64,000 nucleotides of DNA, from positions 1-64,000 of the forward strand of contig JARBJD010000318.1 in the NCBI GenBank assembly GCA_033064195.1, read 5' to 3'. The notes under the pieces were generated by a model that saw only the letters and a list, made by a program, of their open reading frames with translations, searched no databases and was not told the DNA's origin. A program made the position numbers and the translations under genes. Source of the stretch: Blattamonas nauphoetae. Lineage: Eukaryota; Preaxostyla; Oxymonadida. Below, in pieces: positions 11,134 to 21,028 of the stretch. Numbering within the stretch: the stretch's first letter is position 1; each line of letters begins with the position of its first letter.

Positions 11134-12291
11134 TTGGAACAGCCTGGTCCTGCCCCAAAGCCCCGACGATCATACACCATTCTCACGCCTCGTGAACGCG
11201 AATTGGTCCTCGATGAAGTGAAGGAAGGGAAGAAGTACGATTTGATTGTCGAAAAGTGGAACATCTCGAAAGGAACAATCAACAACATCGCATCTGGAAA
11301 ACCTGCTCCCAAGCCTCGTGGGGGAGCAGTCTATCGAAAAATCACTCCAGAAATTTCACGATCAATGAATGATGCAATTCTTCAAAACCCACTCTTGAAG
11401 GGAGAAGAACTCAAAACTCTCGTCGAGGAGAATCATGGAACATCGGTTGCAGTGTCGACAATCAATGCTCACCTAACTTCACCAAAAATGGTGGAACACG
11501 GGTGTACAAAGTTCACTGTGAAGAAAGTCGAACTGCTCCAACACGAACGCAATTCGGAGGAAACAAAGGACGCGAGACTCGACTATCTTCAGCGATACGC
11601 AACAACATTCTCTCAAGGTGGATTTGCTGTCTACATCGACGAAACTTCCTTCAACAAGACCTGCTTCCAAAATCAAGGTCGTGCTCCAATCGGTCAGCGT
11701 TGCCTTCAACGAGTTCGTCGATTGCAAACGGAAAATCTCACTGCAATCACAGCGATCTCTGAAGCGTGGGGTGTTGTTCATGTGACGTGGGTTCAAGGAA
11801 CTGTGTCTGCTCTTGAATTCCAACATTTCCTCCTCTCACTTTTTGAGTCCCTTCAAAGAAGAACGAATGAAAGCTGCACACTGATTATGGACAATGTTGG
11901 CTTGCACAAGACGGATGAGGTGAAAGAGCTCATCAGATCGAAAAATTACACAACTCTGTTCACTCCACCAAATTCATGTGAGTTGAATCCGATCGAGTAC
12001 GTCTTTGGCATGTGGAAAGGTGGGAGTTCGATTCCTTCTCATGTCAGAACAGAGGATCAACTGCGGATTCATCTTTCGGAATCTCTCAGTGCAATTCCTC
12101 ATCGGAAGATATCCGCGGCCATCAGATTTGTGTCTCTCAGACTTCATCCAATTGTCGCTCGCCGAGGTGATTTGGCTCTCAATCGAACACAAGAACAGTT
12201 CAACCGCGATTCGAACGGCCCACATGCTCCAAGTCCGCAAGCAATCATGCCACCAGACCACGGACCACGAGTGGAAGAACCTGAAGAATAA
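11134..12291 (+). CDS. Tc1/mariner superfamily transposase (DD34E)
   Basis: 385 residues. The N-terminus has a helix-turn-helix-like region (LTPRERELVLDEV through KWNISKGTINNIASG) followed by a basic KPAPKPRGG linker. The DDE catalytic core shows VYIDETSF (first Asp), LIMDNVGLHK (second Asp) and NSCELNPIEYVFGMWK (Glu), with 34 residues between the second Asp and the Glu. The gene lies 90 bases inside the right terminal repeat region of the 12.45-kb element and points at that end, as in related transposons. There is no in-frame ATG near the start: the frame is open back to about 11085 without one, and the first Met is some 90 residues into the protein. The true start is either in an upstream exon (CACCAG at about 11104 could be an acceptor) or lost. 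The core itself looks intact. Confidence 0.85.
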   Translation: MEQPGPAPKPRRSYTILTPRERELVLDEVKEGKKYDLIVEKWNISKGTINNIASGKPAPKPRGGAVYRKITPEISRSMNDAILQNPLLKGEELKTLVEENHGTSVAVSTINAHLTSPKMVEHGCTKFTVKKVELLQHERNSEETKDARLDYLQRYATTFSQGGFAVYIDETSFNKTCFQNQGRAPIGQRCLQRVRRLQTENLTAITAISEAWGVVHVTWVQGTVSALEFQHFLLSLFESLQRRTNESCTLIMDNVGLHKTDEVKELIRSKNYTTLFTPPNSCELNPIEYVFGMWKGGSSIPSHVRTEDQLRIHLSESLSAIPHRKISAAIRFVSLRLHPIVARRGDLALNRTQEQFNRDSNGPHAPSPQAIMPPDHGPRVEEPEE

Positions 12292-12382
12292 ACTGCTTCA
12301 TCAATAATTCACCACACAAGAGTGTTTCCCTTCGTTCTGTCAGTCTTTTCTAAAACGAGTGGTCTCAAAAATAAATCCGAAA

Positions 12383-12601
12383 AAGAGCCGTTCATTTCTG
12401 AACAATCACTGTTCATTTCCGAATAATCATTGTTCATTTCAGAAAAATCACTGTTCATTTACGAATAATTCATGTTCATTTCTGAAAAATTAAAATTCAT
12501 TTCTGAACAATCATGTTCATTTCTGAACAATCAAAACACATTTCTGAACAATTATGTTCATTTCTGAATAATTAAAATACAATTCAGAACTAGTCGAGCT
12601 G
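12383..12601 (-). repeat. Right terminal inverted repeat of the 12.45-kb element
   Basis: About ten degenerate units of TTCATTTCTGAACAATCA, ending in TTCAGAACTAGTCGAGCTG next to TA at 12602-12603. It is the inverse of the left repeat at 149-259 plus 1557-1660. Confidence 0.88.
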
Positions 12602-12603
12602 TA

Positions 12604-14177
12604 GTCCGTGTGTGAAAAAATCAAATAAAGAGTCTGAAGACGTAATAGGAGAAACTAAATGATGATCAACATAATTTGTGAGAAAACCAAACTCAGAGTC
12701 ACACACGTTTTTTCCGTGCTGCTCTGAAAATAAAGAGTATGTAACAGTTTTTCTCCGAAGGGGAGAATGCTTGGACGAAAGTAAGAAACCTAAGAAATAC
12801 TGGTTGCGAAAGTGCGGGCCAGCATCTGTAAAAATAAAAATATTCTTTTGATGAACATAATCTTGCATGTCGAGAACATCTGAAAGACATTCTTCGACGA
12901 AGCGGTGATCGTGTGTAGTGATGGGAGACAGAAAGTTGTGATGTGTTAAAATTAATTGGTTGTGATGTGTGTGATATACCGAAATGCATAAATGCGAAAC
13001 GGAAGTATTAACGAAAAAGTCATGACCAGTCTGGTCACGAGATAAAGGAAGATGCCAATTTTCTTTAAAATCAAGAACGATGACCAAAAGTCATCGGTGA
13101 GGTGAGATATTGTCTTGTTGTAAAAATCGCGTTGTTTTTGTGCGATAATCTTGTGTTTTTTTATTTCTTCTATTTCTTTTTTTTCTTTTTCTGGTATCTG
13201 TTTGTTTTGTGATGCCAGAGTTTTATGTTTTTTTTCTAGGAAATCTCCACGAGCACATACACTGCATAGGTCCGTCCGACATTCTGGTTTCCTCAGGAAT
13301 CTTGTTTTTCGGCAAAATGTTGAGTAATGCATCGTGGTCTTTCCTTCTTCCTTTAATTTGTTGTAAAAGTCTTTTTTTGTTGTATGGAGTAATCTTTTTT
13401 CTGGTTTTTGTTTTGTTTTTGTTTGTTTTTGTGTTTTGTTTTGGCTGTGTGGAGTGAGATTGCCAAATGAAGAGGTGGTTTGGATGGTGGGAGCTGTCAA
13501 TATTGGACTAGGAGGGCAGACAAAATCGACGTCGCTCTCGTCTAACGTATCTTCTATTGTCTTCTCTAAATGTAACAAGTTGAGAGATAATCAGGACAAA
13601 CTTTGCTTTTTCTGTTTCTTCTTTGAGAGCCTTTTTTGGTTTTTACAGCTTGGTGCAGTATTTTCGATTATATCGTTCATCAATTGACTGCCTTCTTCGA
13701 TTAAGAAATCCTGAGACGAATGCTGAAGAAAAAGAGAGAAACAAACGGGTTTTATTTGTCGTTGATGCTGAGGAGGAGAGTGAATCGTTTGTGATTCAGT
13801 ATCGTATAAGGACTTTGCGTAGTAATACTGATTTTCAGTTATTTTGAATCCGTAGTCTTTGGCCTCTTGGAAGCTGCAGGCCTGGGTCACACATTGCAGC
13901 AACTTTATACCATCCCCGCGTTCAAGCTGTTCATGTAATTGTGACAGGCTTTGGAGCAGTTGAGTGAAGTATGCTTAAAGAAGTGAGGGTAAATGAGAAG
14001 TAAAAGACCCAAACCGGTGTAATGGTTGAGAATTTTCTTTCTAATCGGTATCATTTCGTTCCGACTCTTTAGTGCGCTGAGGAGTGGCGCCGCGGGTTCG
14101 TCTTCACAGAGTTCGCTGATAGTTCCCCGACCAAGCCGGACTTGTTCATCAAGTCGGACAAAGGGTAGGTATGTCAA
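12604..14177 (-). pseudogene. DDE-type transposase copy A, main part
   Basis: Reads from about 14177 downward. The N-terminal region holds LCEDEPAAPLLSALKSR and LLQCVTQACSFQEAKDYGF. A linker with TLDESDVDF follows, then MHYSTFCRKTRFLRKP and a cysteine pair RTDLCSVCARG. The catalytic core has VLDFKENWHLPL, IFIFTDAGPHFRNQ and EQHGKNVCDSEFG. Each block has a partner in copy B at 36082-38245. The gene spans several frames (13902-13591, 13578-12952, 13087-12590), so copy A is broken apart from the mariner insertion that cuts its C-terminal part. The superfamily is not certain. The D...TD.GPHFRN...HGKN.CDSEFG signature is that of a DDE nuclease, but I cannot match it to a named group. Confidence 0.7.
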
Positions 14178-15097
14178 GGATACCTCCTTATTTGACTGTA
14201 AAGTTGATTGATAATCGCTTTACGGCTTCAACAAAGAGTTTGAGAACGATCAGACCATTCATTGTATTTGTTCACTTCCCTCATCCATTTTTGCTATTCT
14301 CACACAATAGCCAATCGAGCAAAGAGGTGAAGTGATTAAATAACATTTGGAACTATTTAGATGTATGTTCAGTTCATCCCCCCATCGAGGATGAGAATGG
14401 ATCCATCGAAGAAGAAGTTGACGACGGAGAGTTTTGTGGGTGCCAATTGATTGTTTTCAGCCTCTCGCAACCAATTGAAGCGGATTCAGACGACTTGTAT
14501 CATTTTTGCTTGGAATGGAGAATGTGAATGAGATTCTGTTTGCCTCATCTCGGATCTACTGTGAAAAAAGTGAGGAAACCTTAAAATTGCAATCATAAGG
14601 CAGTTTGAGGAACACACCATCATTCCAAGATCCAAGTAGTTGGGATGAATGCCATTGGAGATCTTGTTGAGCATGCCATTCCGGAAGTGAACAGATTCCA
14701 TCTTATTGAGAGGAATGAGAGATACAAACATCCAAAGACCTTTATCCTGCAGAAAGGTCGTCGGATGCGTGATTCTTGCGGGTCGGAGAAGACCTTCGTA
14801 GAATGAAAACAAGAACATTTTCAACCTCAAAATTGGTCTGTCAAGGTGCACATTATGAATATAGCGTGGAGACACATCACTAACATCAATGCTGATGTGA
14901 GTTTAGACCTCCGAGAACTGTGATGCATGTCCATTCAGGTTCGGATTTGAAAAAGCACCCATTGATCGTGTCTTTCTTCTCAGAAATACCAATTTTTACT
15001 CAACACTCGCATATCGAAATGAAGAAATTATCATGCAACTAGAAAGTATTGTTGTCCTACCTGATGAACAAGTCCGGCCTAATCGGAGGACTATGAG
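14178..15097. other. No gene recognised; short inverted repeat with the preceding transposase region
   Basis: About 36 bases at 15060-15095 (+), containing TGATGAACAAGTCCGGC, are an imperfect inverse of 14128-14165. Other open frames, for example 14486-14875 on the minus strand, show no recognisable motif. Parts may belong to the flippase-like remnant further right. Confidence 0.4.
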
Positions 15098-15099
15098 TA

Positions 15100-16366
15100 C
15101 AGTCGAAAAGGTAAAACTGCAAGGCTGACGGAAGCGTCCGTTTTTCCTATTTCCTCCATTTCACGGTTTTTATGTATCTAAACTTTTCAAACAATAGACG
15201 CTGAGAAACGACGTCAACGATGCGTCGAGAAAAAGAAACTTCATGGTTTGATCTTCCTCTTCTCATCCTCTCATCGCGTCCAGACGCCTTCATCTCTCGC
15301 AACATGCAGAATTTGCACACTCTAATGAGATATAGCGTTGTTTCCACCATCAAACAAGTGCTCCCGTCATGTTCGACTGAAGTTCCCTTTCAGCGCTTCA
15401 ACGGTGTGCATATGATTTCAGTTCAGCTTTGTTAGAACGATTATCCCAATATTCATCATTTGTCAGAAATGTTCTTCCGAACGACGAGAGTTGGAATTAA
15501 ACTGAACACAAACCGACTCATGTTGACAGATCGCAACAAGATACAATTCCACGTTAAGAACGAAAACAATCCATGATTTCATCGGGTATCGTCCATTTTC
15601 CTTCATTATTTCAGACTATACGATGATATCGCGGCGTTATTGTTCCATGGTTTCCAACACTCTTCCCATCTCAGCCGAAATTGTGCATTCTTCGATAAAT
15701 TTCTGGAAGCATTCTGTCGAACACCGACGCACTGCTGAATACCAAGATTTGGAGTGTCGCGCAGTGCGAAACGGAAGGAATCTCTGAGAGGAAAGGACAG
15801 GATCAGATATTTCGACCCTTCGGCCGTTTGACCTTCCAGCTCTAATGTCTGTTTTAATCAGATGTTTTCTGAGATTTCTCAGACTGTATAAGCTCAACCC
15901 TCAGGCATGGGTTCGGAACTTCAATTCAAAAACCCAAGCGACTGTCTTTCACTCTTCCACTGGAATGAAGACAACACATGACGAAATAAGTGATGAAGAG
16001 ACCAATTTACATTTGTTTAATCTCATATTTTCAATTGATTCGAAACGACGAAGTCGTCGTGACATCTCACTTTTCAAATTACCCTCTTTTCTCTGTATAC
16101 ATCTCCATTTCCACAATGATTTGGTTTATCTCTGTTTTTCTGTCGAAATTGTTGCTGAAAACCAAATTGAACAATTCCAATGAGTGTTCTTGACAGAGAT
16201 CGGATCCATCCCCCAATTGGACATTTCACCTCCAAACTGACCAACAAGGCTGGTTTGGTTATTGGCGTCAAAACTATCCCCACAGAACTCTACTGTGAAG
16301 AGAATAAAACATAGGTCAATATCATTTCTCTCATATTACGTCCTTGCAGTTTTACCTTTTCGACTG
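15100..16366. mobile_element. TA-flanked Tc1/mariner-like MITE, 1267 bases
   Basis: Perfect 25-base terminal inverted repeats beginning CAGTCGAAAAGGTAAAACTG, flanked by TA at 15098-15099 and 16367-16368. No transposase frame lies inside. The ends differ from those of the other TA-flanked elements here, so it is a separate family. Confidence 0.85.
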
Positions 16367-16368
16367 TA

Positions 16369-16629
16369 GCTTGAAAATGCTTTGGCCGTGTCCACTCCTT
16401 GTTGATTTAGCTTTTCTAAAGTATTCTTCCATTTGTGTTGATTAATCAATGGGTATATAATATTGGTGAGGAAAGACGTGTTAATCCCATATTCTCTTCT
16501 TTGATCCAGCGTCCACGCTCCCTCCCCACTCTTTGGTCCTCCCACAAGAACATTCCCACACATTGTCCCTCGCTCGGACGTTCCATCATCTGATTTCAGA
16601 GTACCAATGCTTTTGAACTGGTTTCTCAT
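16369..16629 (-). other. Open frame left of the flippase remnant, unrecognised
   Basis: The minus-strand frame contains TLDQRREYGINTSFLTNI and YPLINQHKWKNTLEKLN and runs into the right end of the MITE at 16366, which supplies its last codons. The composition is protein-like but no family is recognised. It may be a host exon interrupted by the MITE. Confidence 0.3.
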
Positions 16630-16779
16630 TTTCTTTTATTGATGGACTTTTATCTCTGTTTTTCGAATCATCAAACACTCCCAGAACTATAACATCACCG
16701 CCTGAAACAATGCACGTTTTCGAAGACAAATTTCCACCCTTGACTGATCGAAATACCTATTGTCAACCTCTTAAGGTGT

Positions 16780-17560
16780 GAACCAAAGATGGATTAGTGA
16801 AACGCTCATGCGAAGTCGTTCACATCGGTGTGGTTGTGTTGGTTGATTTGTACGTTCACTTTATTCTGTTCTCAATTCATTTCAGATCAGAAATGATGAC
16901 ATTCAAGCGGATTTGATCCTTTTGGCGAGCAGTGGAGACTCCGGTGTGTGTTCTGTGAACACAATGAACCTCGAAGGGGAGGCTAACCTGAAAATGAAAC
17001 GAGTACCAACAGTAATCAATGACTATACTTTCACTTGTTGTCATTCGCTGCGCACTCCTTCTCTTTCATTCGACAGTTGATCCCCACACAATTATATCCA
17101 GTCGTTTGCATTCAGCATCTTCTCTAGCAGGAGAGTCTCCGACGTTATTCCATACAGCCCCACCACAACTTTCCAACTCCGATCTCAACTCCTCATCCAG
17201 CGCGAACTGGACCCTGACATGGAAAAGATTCGCCCATTTCCCTTACAGGTGAAGATCATATCCCGACTACCAACTCGATTATTTACAGATGTATGTCCTC
17301 ACACCTTCCGCTTTCTTCCACCAAACATCTGCTCCCACTTTTCTTCTCTTTATTGCTGTTTATCGCCATTGTCTTGTCTTTTCCCGAATTCTACTTCATT
17401 CTCTTGGCGTTATTAAGTGCACAGGTCAAGTATCAGTTCTAAATCTGTCGTCATTCGGGATCAGTTCTCTCGACGACCAGAATCCGGTTCTGACAGGATG
17501 TTATCTGAAAATTACTGAAGTCATCGTCGGAACAGTAGTTTTCACGGAGGAGACAAAAGG
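16780..17560 (+). pseudogene. P4-type (phospholipid-transporting) P-ATPase remnant
   Basis: Exon-like pieces match the actuator region of flippases. CEVVHIGVVVL (about 16.82 kb) corresponds to the W-x-x-V-x-V-G-D-x-V motif. After a probable intron, IRNDDIQADLILLASS and VNTMNLEGEANLKMKR (16886-17005) correspond to PADLILLSS and ETANLDGETNLK. SLDDQNPVLTGCYLKITE and VIVGTVVFTEETKGQNN (17.47-17.57 kb) correspond to the NLLLRGC-LRNT-x-W-x-x-G-x-V-x-Y-T-G-x-x-TK segment. The glutamate replaced by Thr-Met in the ETANLDGET motif and the poorly matching remainder suggest a decayed gene. Neither the DKTGT phosphorylation site nor the P and N domains were found with confidence. Confidence 0.6.
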
Positions 17561-17569
17561 CCAAAACAA

Positions 17570-19508
17570 TATTCTGGGCTCGACATCAATAACTAACCAT
17601 CTCCTTCAGCGAGCTGTTCGATCTAATGACTTCTCGTCGCCCATCACTCTCTACCCGAACAAATGTGTGCTCATTCTTGCTCACTCTAACTCCACTCTAC
17701 ATGAATGTTGGAGCCGCGAGACAGTACATCCTCTTCATGTGTGAGGACGATTTTAGGAAGATCGTCACTATCAACATGTTAGTTTTGTCGAGCGCGAGTG
17801 AGATGTATTCGTCTACTTCGTTGCCGTGGTTGCCCTTGTGGGATACAACTTGAACTTGGAGAACCAAAGACGGATGGGGAGTGGTGACTGTATCAACCAT
17901 ATTGCATCCACATCTGTGGAACGACGTCACGCACTGCAAGTGGAAGCCAAGGGATTGTCACTTCTGGGCGATCTGCATATGGGGAGCACTGTTGAATGTT
18001 TTCGGATTTGGTTCCGCGATTCCCCACCAGTCATCACACATTCCACCATTCACATTTGCGTCCCTCAGTTTCTCAATCATTGGAAATATACTGGGATTTA
18101 GGACACCAGAATTGGATACTATGTCCAGTGGCAGCATGACATTGGTGATGGTGGCCGAGATCGACACTAAAAGAACAACTACATATTTCTCCTTATTCAC
18201 AAGAAAAAGAAAGAATCATGGTTTCTCCGTCTGACTCTCCCGCTGCTCGTCTGGACGCTCTCGAATGGACGAGACACCGACACCCTTCCGTTTCTAATAG
18301 GCGCAGGCACTAACACCAAGAGGATTCGAGGACCGGAAGTGTGCATTTTTGTTAATTGAGCTCTTTCTTAAGGACCATCCACAGTACACCAGTCGCGCTC
18401 ACTGCTCTCTCTCCCCTCGCCATCCCGTTCTCTGAGACTCTGCCAGCAACAGCAAAATCAGGATGACACGGAGGGTCACAGGCACGTCGAGGAATCGAAG
18501 AAGACGTGAAGAGGCGGGCCAGACGTCGCTGAGCCATCCGAGTTTCGTGTCCGCTCCGTCAGCTTCGCAATCCGCGCGTCCAGCTGTGACAACGACGCTG
18601 TGAACGCCAACCCCGACACCGAGTCAGCAGCCGAAGGTGCAGGGAAGGTAGGAAGGCGCTCGAATCTCGTCGCCCTCACTCTCTCCTTATCCTCTCTTCC
18701 TCAGCTCCTCCATGGATCACTCGCAACTTGGCTGTCGTCGTCGCTCTTTGCTGTTTTCCAAGTTATCACAGAATCTGTCAATGTCACCCACTTCAGCCAG
18801 CCCAACTCGATCAACATGCAAGCGTTCAGCTCTTCTTCTCCCCCTCTCGCTTCTCGGTCTGAACGTGTTTATTCACTTCCCCCATCCTCTTTGTCGATGT
18901 CATCAGCTGGTAATCCGCCCCAACCGGCCTCCTGACAGAATTAACATCAATTCGTCTGTGTTCTAGAATTCTGATTATTTTCCTCTCTGTTCGGGCAGAA
19001 CCACATCTTTATCTGTTCACCATCTCATCAGCACTGGTCCTATTCTTCAAGGCGTCACTACCTCGAAGAGTAAGCTTAGTGGAGATGAAACGGTTGGATC
19101 ACGAAATTCAACCGTATGACTCGATAACAACGATGGCAAGAACACCAGCCAGAAAATGACCATATTTGCAGCAGGAAACTGTTCAATTCTGGTTGGGAGG
19201 ATGTCTTTGAGTGCAGAGAAACGGGACACGACACGGATTCCAACCACGCCCTTCTTGACCACGTTCCTACGATAGTTATCACGTCACATACTTCCGATGT
19301 TCCTTCCTGTTCATTCTCCGTTCTTCTGTACTTTTTTGGAATCAACAAAGACTTGAAACTCCGTGTGTATGGTTTGATCTCCTTTTCTCTGAACTAGTTA
19401 TGCACCAAACATTCTGACGTGATGTACATGAAATGCACACGAAATATTTACAACTTAAAGTCGAAGATATGCCAGATAACACTTTAGCGATGTTTGAAAC
19501 CCGATGTG
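17570..19508. other. No gene recognised; scattered coding-like pieces
   Basis: Short frames occur on both strands, for example a proline- and alanine-rich frame near 18.55-18.9 kb (+) and a hydrophobic frame at 19047-19262 (-). No motif connects them. They may be further exons of the flippase remnant or of another decayed gene. Confidence 0.3.
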
Positions 19509-19848
19509 CTAGCTCTCGTATTCTTGCTGAACTTCCATTGATGGAGCCGATTCAGTGCTTTCCTCATGTGATTTTGGAGGTTCCGCTGCGGTTTCTTCAA
19601 CGATGAGCTGTTTGGGCGAATCTTCACCCTTTTCTTTCTTGTGAGCGATGCACCGGACAGTCACAATGGCAGCAAGAGCAATTAGCATATTCGCATACTA
19701 CAAAAAGGCGGAAAGAACTGGCACGAGAGAGAGAGGAAAAGAATGATGCAAATGGAGTGACAAATAGGAGAAAGCCGACATGCGCCACAGACCGCGTCGT
19801 TGATCCTTCCTCTGCAATCTTGCAATAGTTCTCTGATGGATTGGTCAT
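19509..19848 (-). CDS. Small single-pass membrane protein, two exons
   Basis: On the minus strand exon 1 runs 19848-19780 from an ATG (MTNPSENYCKIAEEGSTT), and exon 2 runs 19697-19509 to a TAG. The intron 19779-19698 (82 bases) starts GTCGGC and ends TTTTGTAG, and the exons join in phase 0. The product is about 85 residues: a short N-terminal part, one hydrophobic helix (YANMLIALAAIVTVRCIAH), then a lysine- and glutamate-rich tail (EETAAEPPKSHEESTESAP). The open frame continues upstream to an ATG at 19995, which would give 134 residues. Family unknown. Its first exon overlaps an opposite-strand frame that starts at 19841. Confidence 0.45.
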
Positions 19849-20023
19849 ATCACACACAGTGCTGATACTTATAGTGATGATTTTTCTTGTGTGGTCCAGT
19901 GTGGAGGTGAATACGATTCCAACCCTCACGCGATACAATTTGACTGATGACAAGCCTCGCCTCGTCCTGTCGAACACGATCATAGCCGACTCCATACGGG
20001 ACGAACAATTCGACGATTACTAG

Positions 20024-21028
20024 CGTTTTGAAGACTCGTTCGTGGCGATTCAGAAGCCGAACAGCTCACTGCAGGAGAGAAGGGGAGAGCGGAAGGAGCC
20101 ACATGCTGATCTGACCGGACTCACACAGCCGACGCTGTCATCAGATGCAGAAGCGCAAATCACAACAAAGCAGTTCACAGGAGCACCAACAACATCTGAA
20201 GAACACAGTCCCTCTCCGAATGGATTGGACACCGGTGATGAACAGCAGATCTATTGCGAAAGCCCGATTCTTCGAAAGCATCGTTCACTGAAACAGAACG
20301 ACAAGGCGATATTTGAAAAAGAGCAACGAACAATGGGTTCAGTATCAGCTGATGAACAATCCGAACTGACTTATCTCAAAGAGGAGAACGCCCGATTGGC
20401 AGAGAAGATGTCGGACTACCAAGTTCGATCAGCATGGCTGGCTGCAGACAAAAGCACTCTGGAAAACAATTTGGAGCGAACGAGGCAGCATGTGGAGATG
20501 GTACGAGAGAACAACACGCGGCTGGAGGAGAGATTGGAGGAGACGAAGAGGGAGGTGGATGAGTGGATTGGAATAAACGAGGAGAAGAGCCCTTCCATCG
20601 AGACACTCCACACGAACATTGATCAGCTCACGACTGAGCAAGACACACTCCAGACCAACCTCACAACAACCAACACTCCCACTCCTTTGATGACTTCGGA
20701 GACGAAATCGGATCGCATGCGATGCTCTTCACTGTCTGCTACCAACGAGATGACTGAAAAACAGACGAGCTTGTTAGATTGGGTATCTGCAAGCCATACA
20801 TCTCAAGACTCACCACCAGAGTATATCCCAACCTCACTGACACAGTGCATATGTCTGCCGCCCTTCACCATCCCCAACGCTGAGCGTAGTCTGGTCTGCC
20901 ACTTCGTGCACATGGAGGGCGCTCTTATCTGCAGCATTGTTCAGAAGGAGTGTGCTGCCCACAAGGGTATTGAGACAGATCATTCTGAAGGCAATTATAG
21001 TTGTTATCGAGCCCACAGAGTCGTTTGA
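20024..21028 (+). CDS. Coiled-coil protein, partial
   Basis: Open for 334 codons. A charged N-terminal region is followed by about 110 residues of heptad-rich coiled coil (ELTYLKEENARLAEKMSDY through ETLHTNIDQLTTEQDTLQT) and a less regular C-terminal part with several cysteines. There is no ATG at the left edge. The same frame extends upstream to 19841 through one in-frame TAG at 20021-20023, and that upstream stretch has a hydrophobic start (VLILIVMIFLVWSS). TTACTAG could equally be a splice acceptor. Probably a cytoskeletal or scaffold protein by its composition, which is an inference. Confidence 0.45.
   Translation, partial: RFEDSFVAIQKPNSSLQERRGERKEPHADLTGLTQPTLSSDAEAQITTKQFTGAPTTSEEHSPSPNGLDTGDEQQIYCESPILRKHRSLKQNDKAIFEKEQRTMGSVSADEQSELTYLKEENARLAEKMSDYQVRSAWLAADKSTLENNLERTRQHVEMVRENNTRLEERLEETKREVDEWIGINEEKSPSIETLHTNIDQLTTEQDTLQTNLTTTNTPTPLMTSETKSDRMRCSSLSATNEMTEKQTSLLDWVSASHTSQDSPPEYIPTSLTQCICLPPFTIPNAERSLVCHFVHMEGALICSIVQKECAAHKGIETDHSEGNYSCYRAHRVV

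Larger units (their letters stand above)
149..12601 (+). mobile_element. Tc1/mariner-type element, 12.45 kb, TA target duplication, with internal insertions and cargo
   Basis: The ends are exact inverted copies of CAGCTCGACTAGTTCTGAA, flanked by TA at 147-148 and at 12602-12603. The inverted repeats extend inward for roughly 220 bases as strings of a unit like TTCAGAAATGAA plus spacer. The element carries a DD34E transposase (11134-12291) next to its right end, as expected for the Tc1/mariner superfamily. It sits inside DDE transposase copy A. Joining the flanks at a single TA restores the reading frame of that gene, so both ends belong to one insertion. It contains two later insertions (260-1556 and 9294-10861) and about 7.6 kb that resembles host genes. 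A usual Tc1/mariner is 1-3 kb, so the size is exceptional. Confidence 0.85.

Noticed and set aside
15056-15097. MNKSGLIGG read as a degenerate DKTGTLT site of the flippase
   Set aside because: Only K and G positions agree, the same words occur inverted at 14.15 kb, and no flanking P-ATPase sequence follows.
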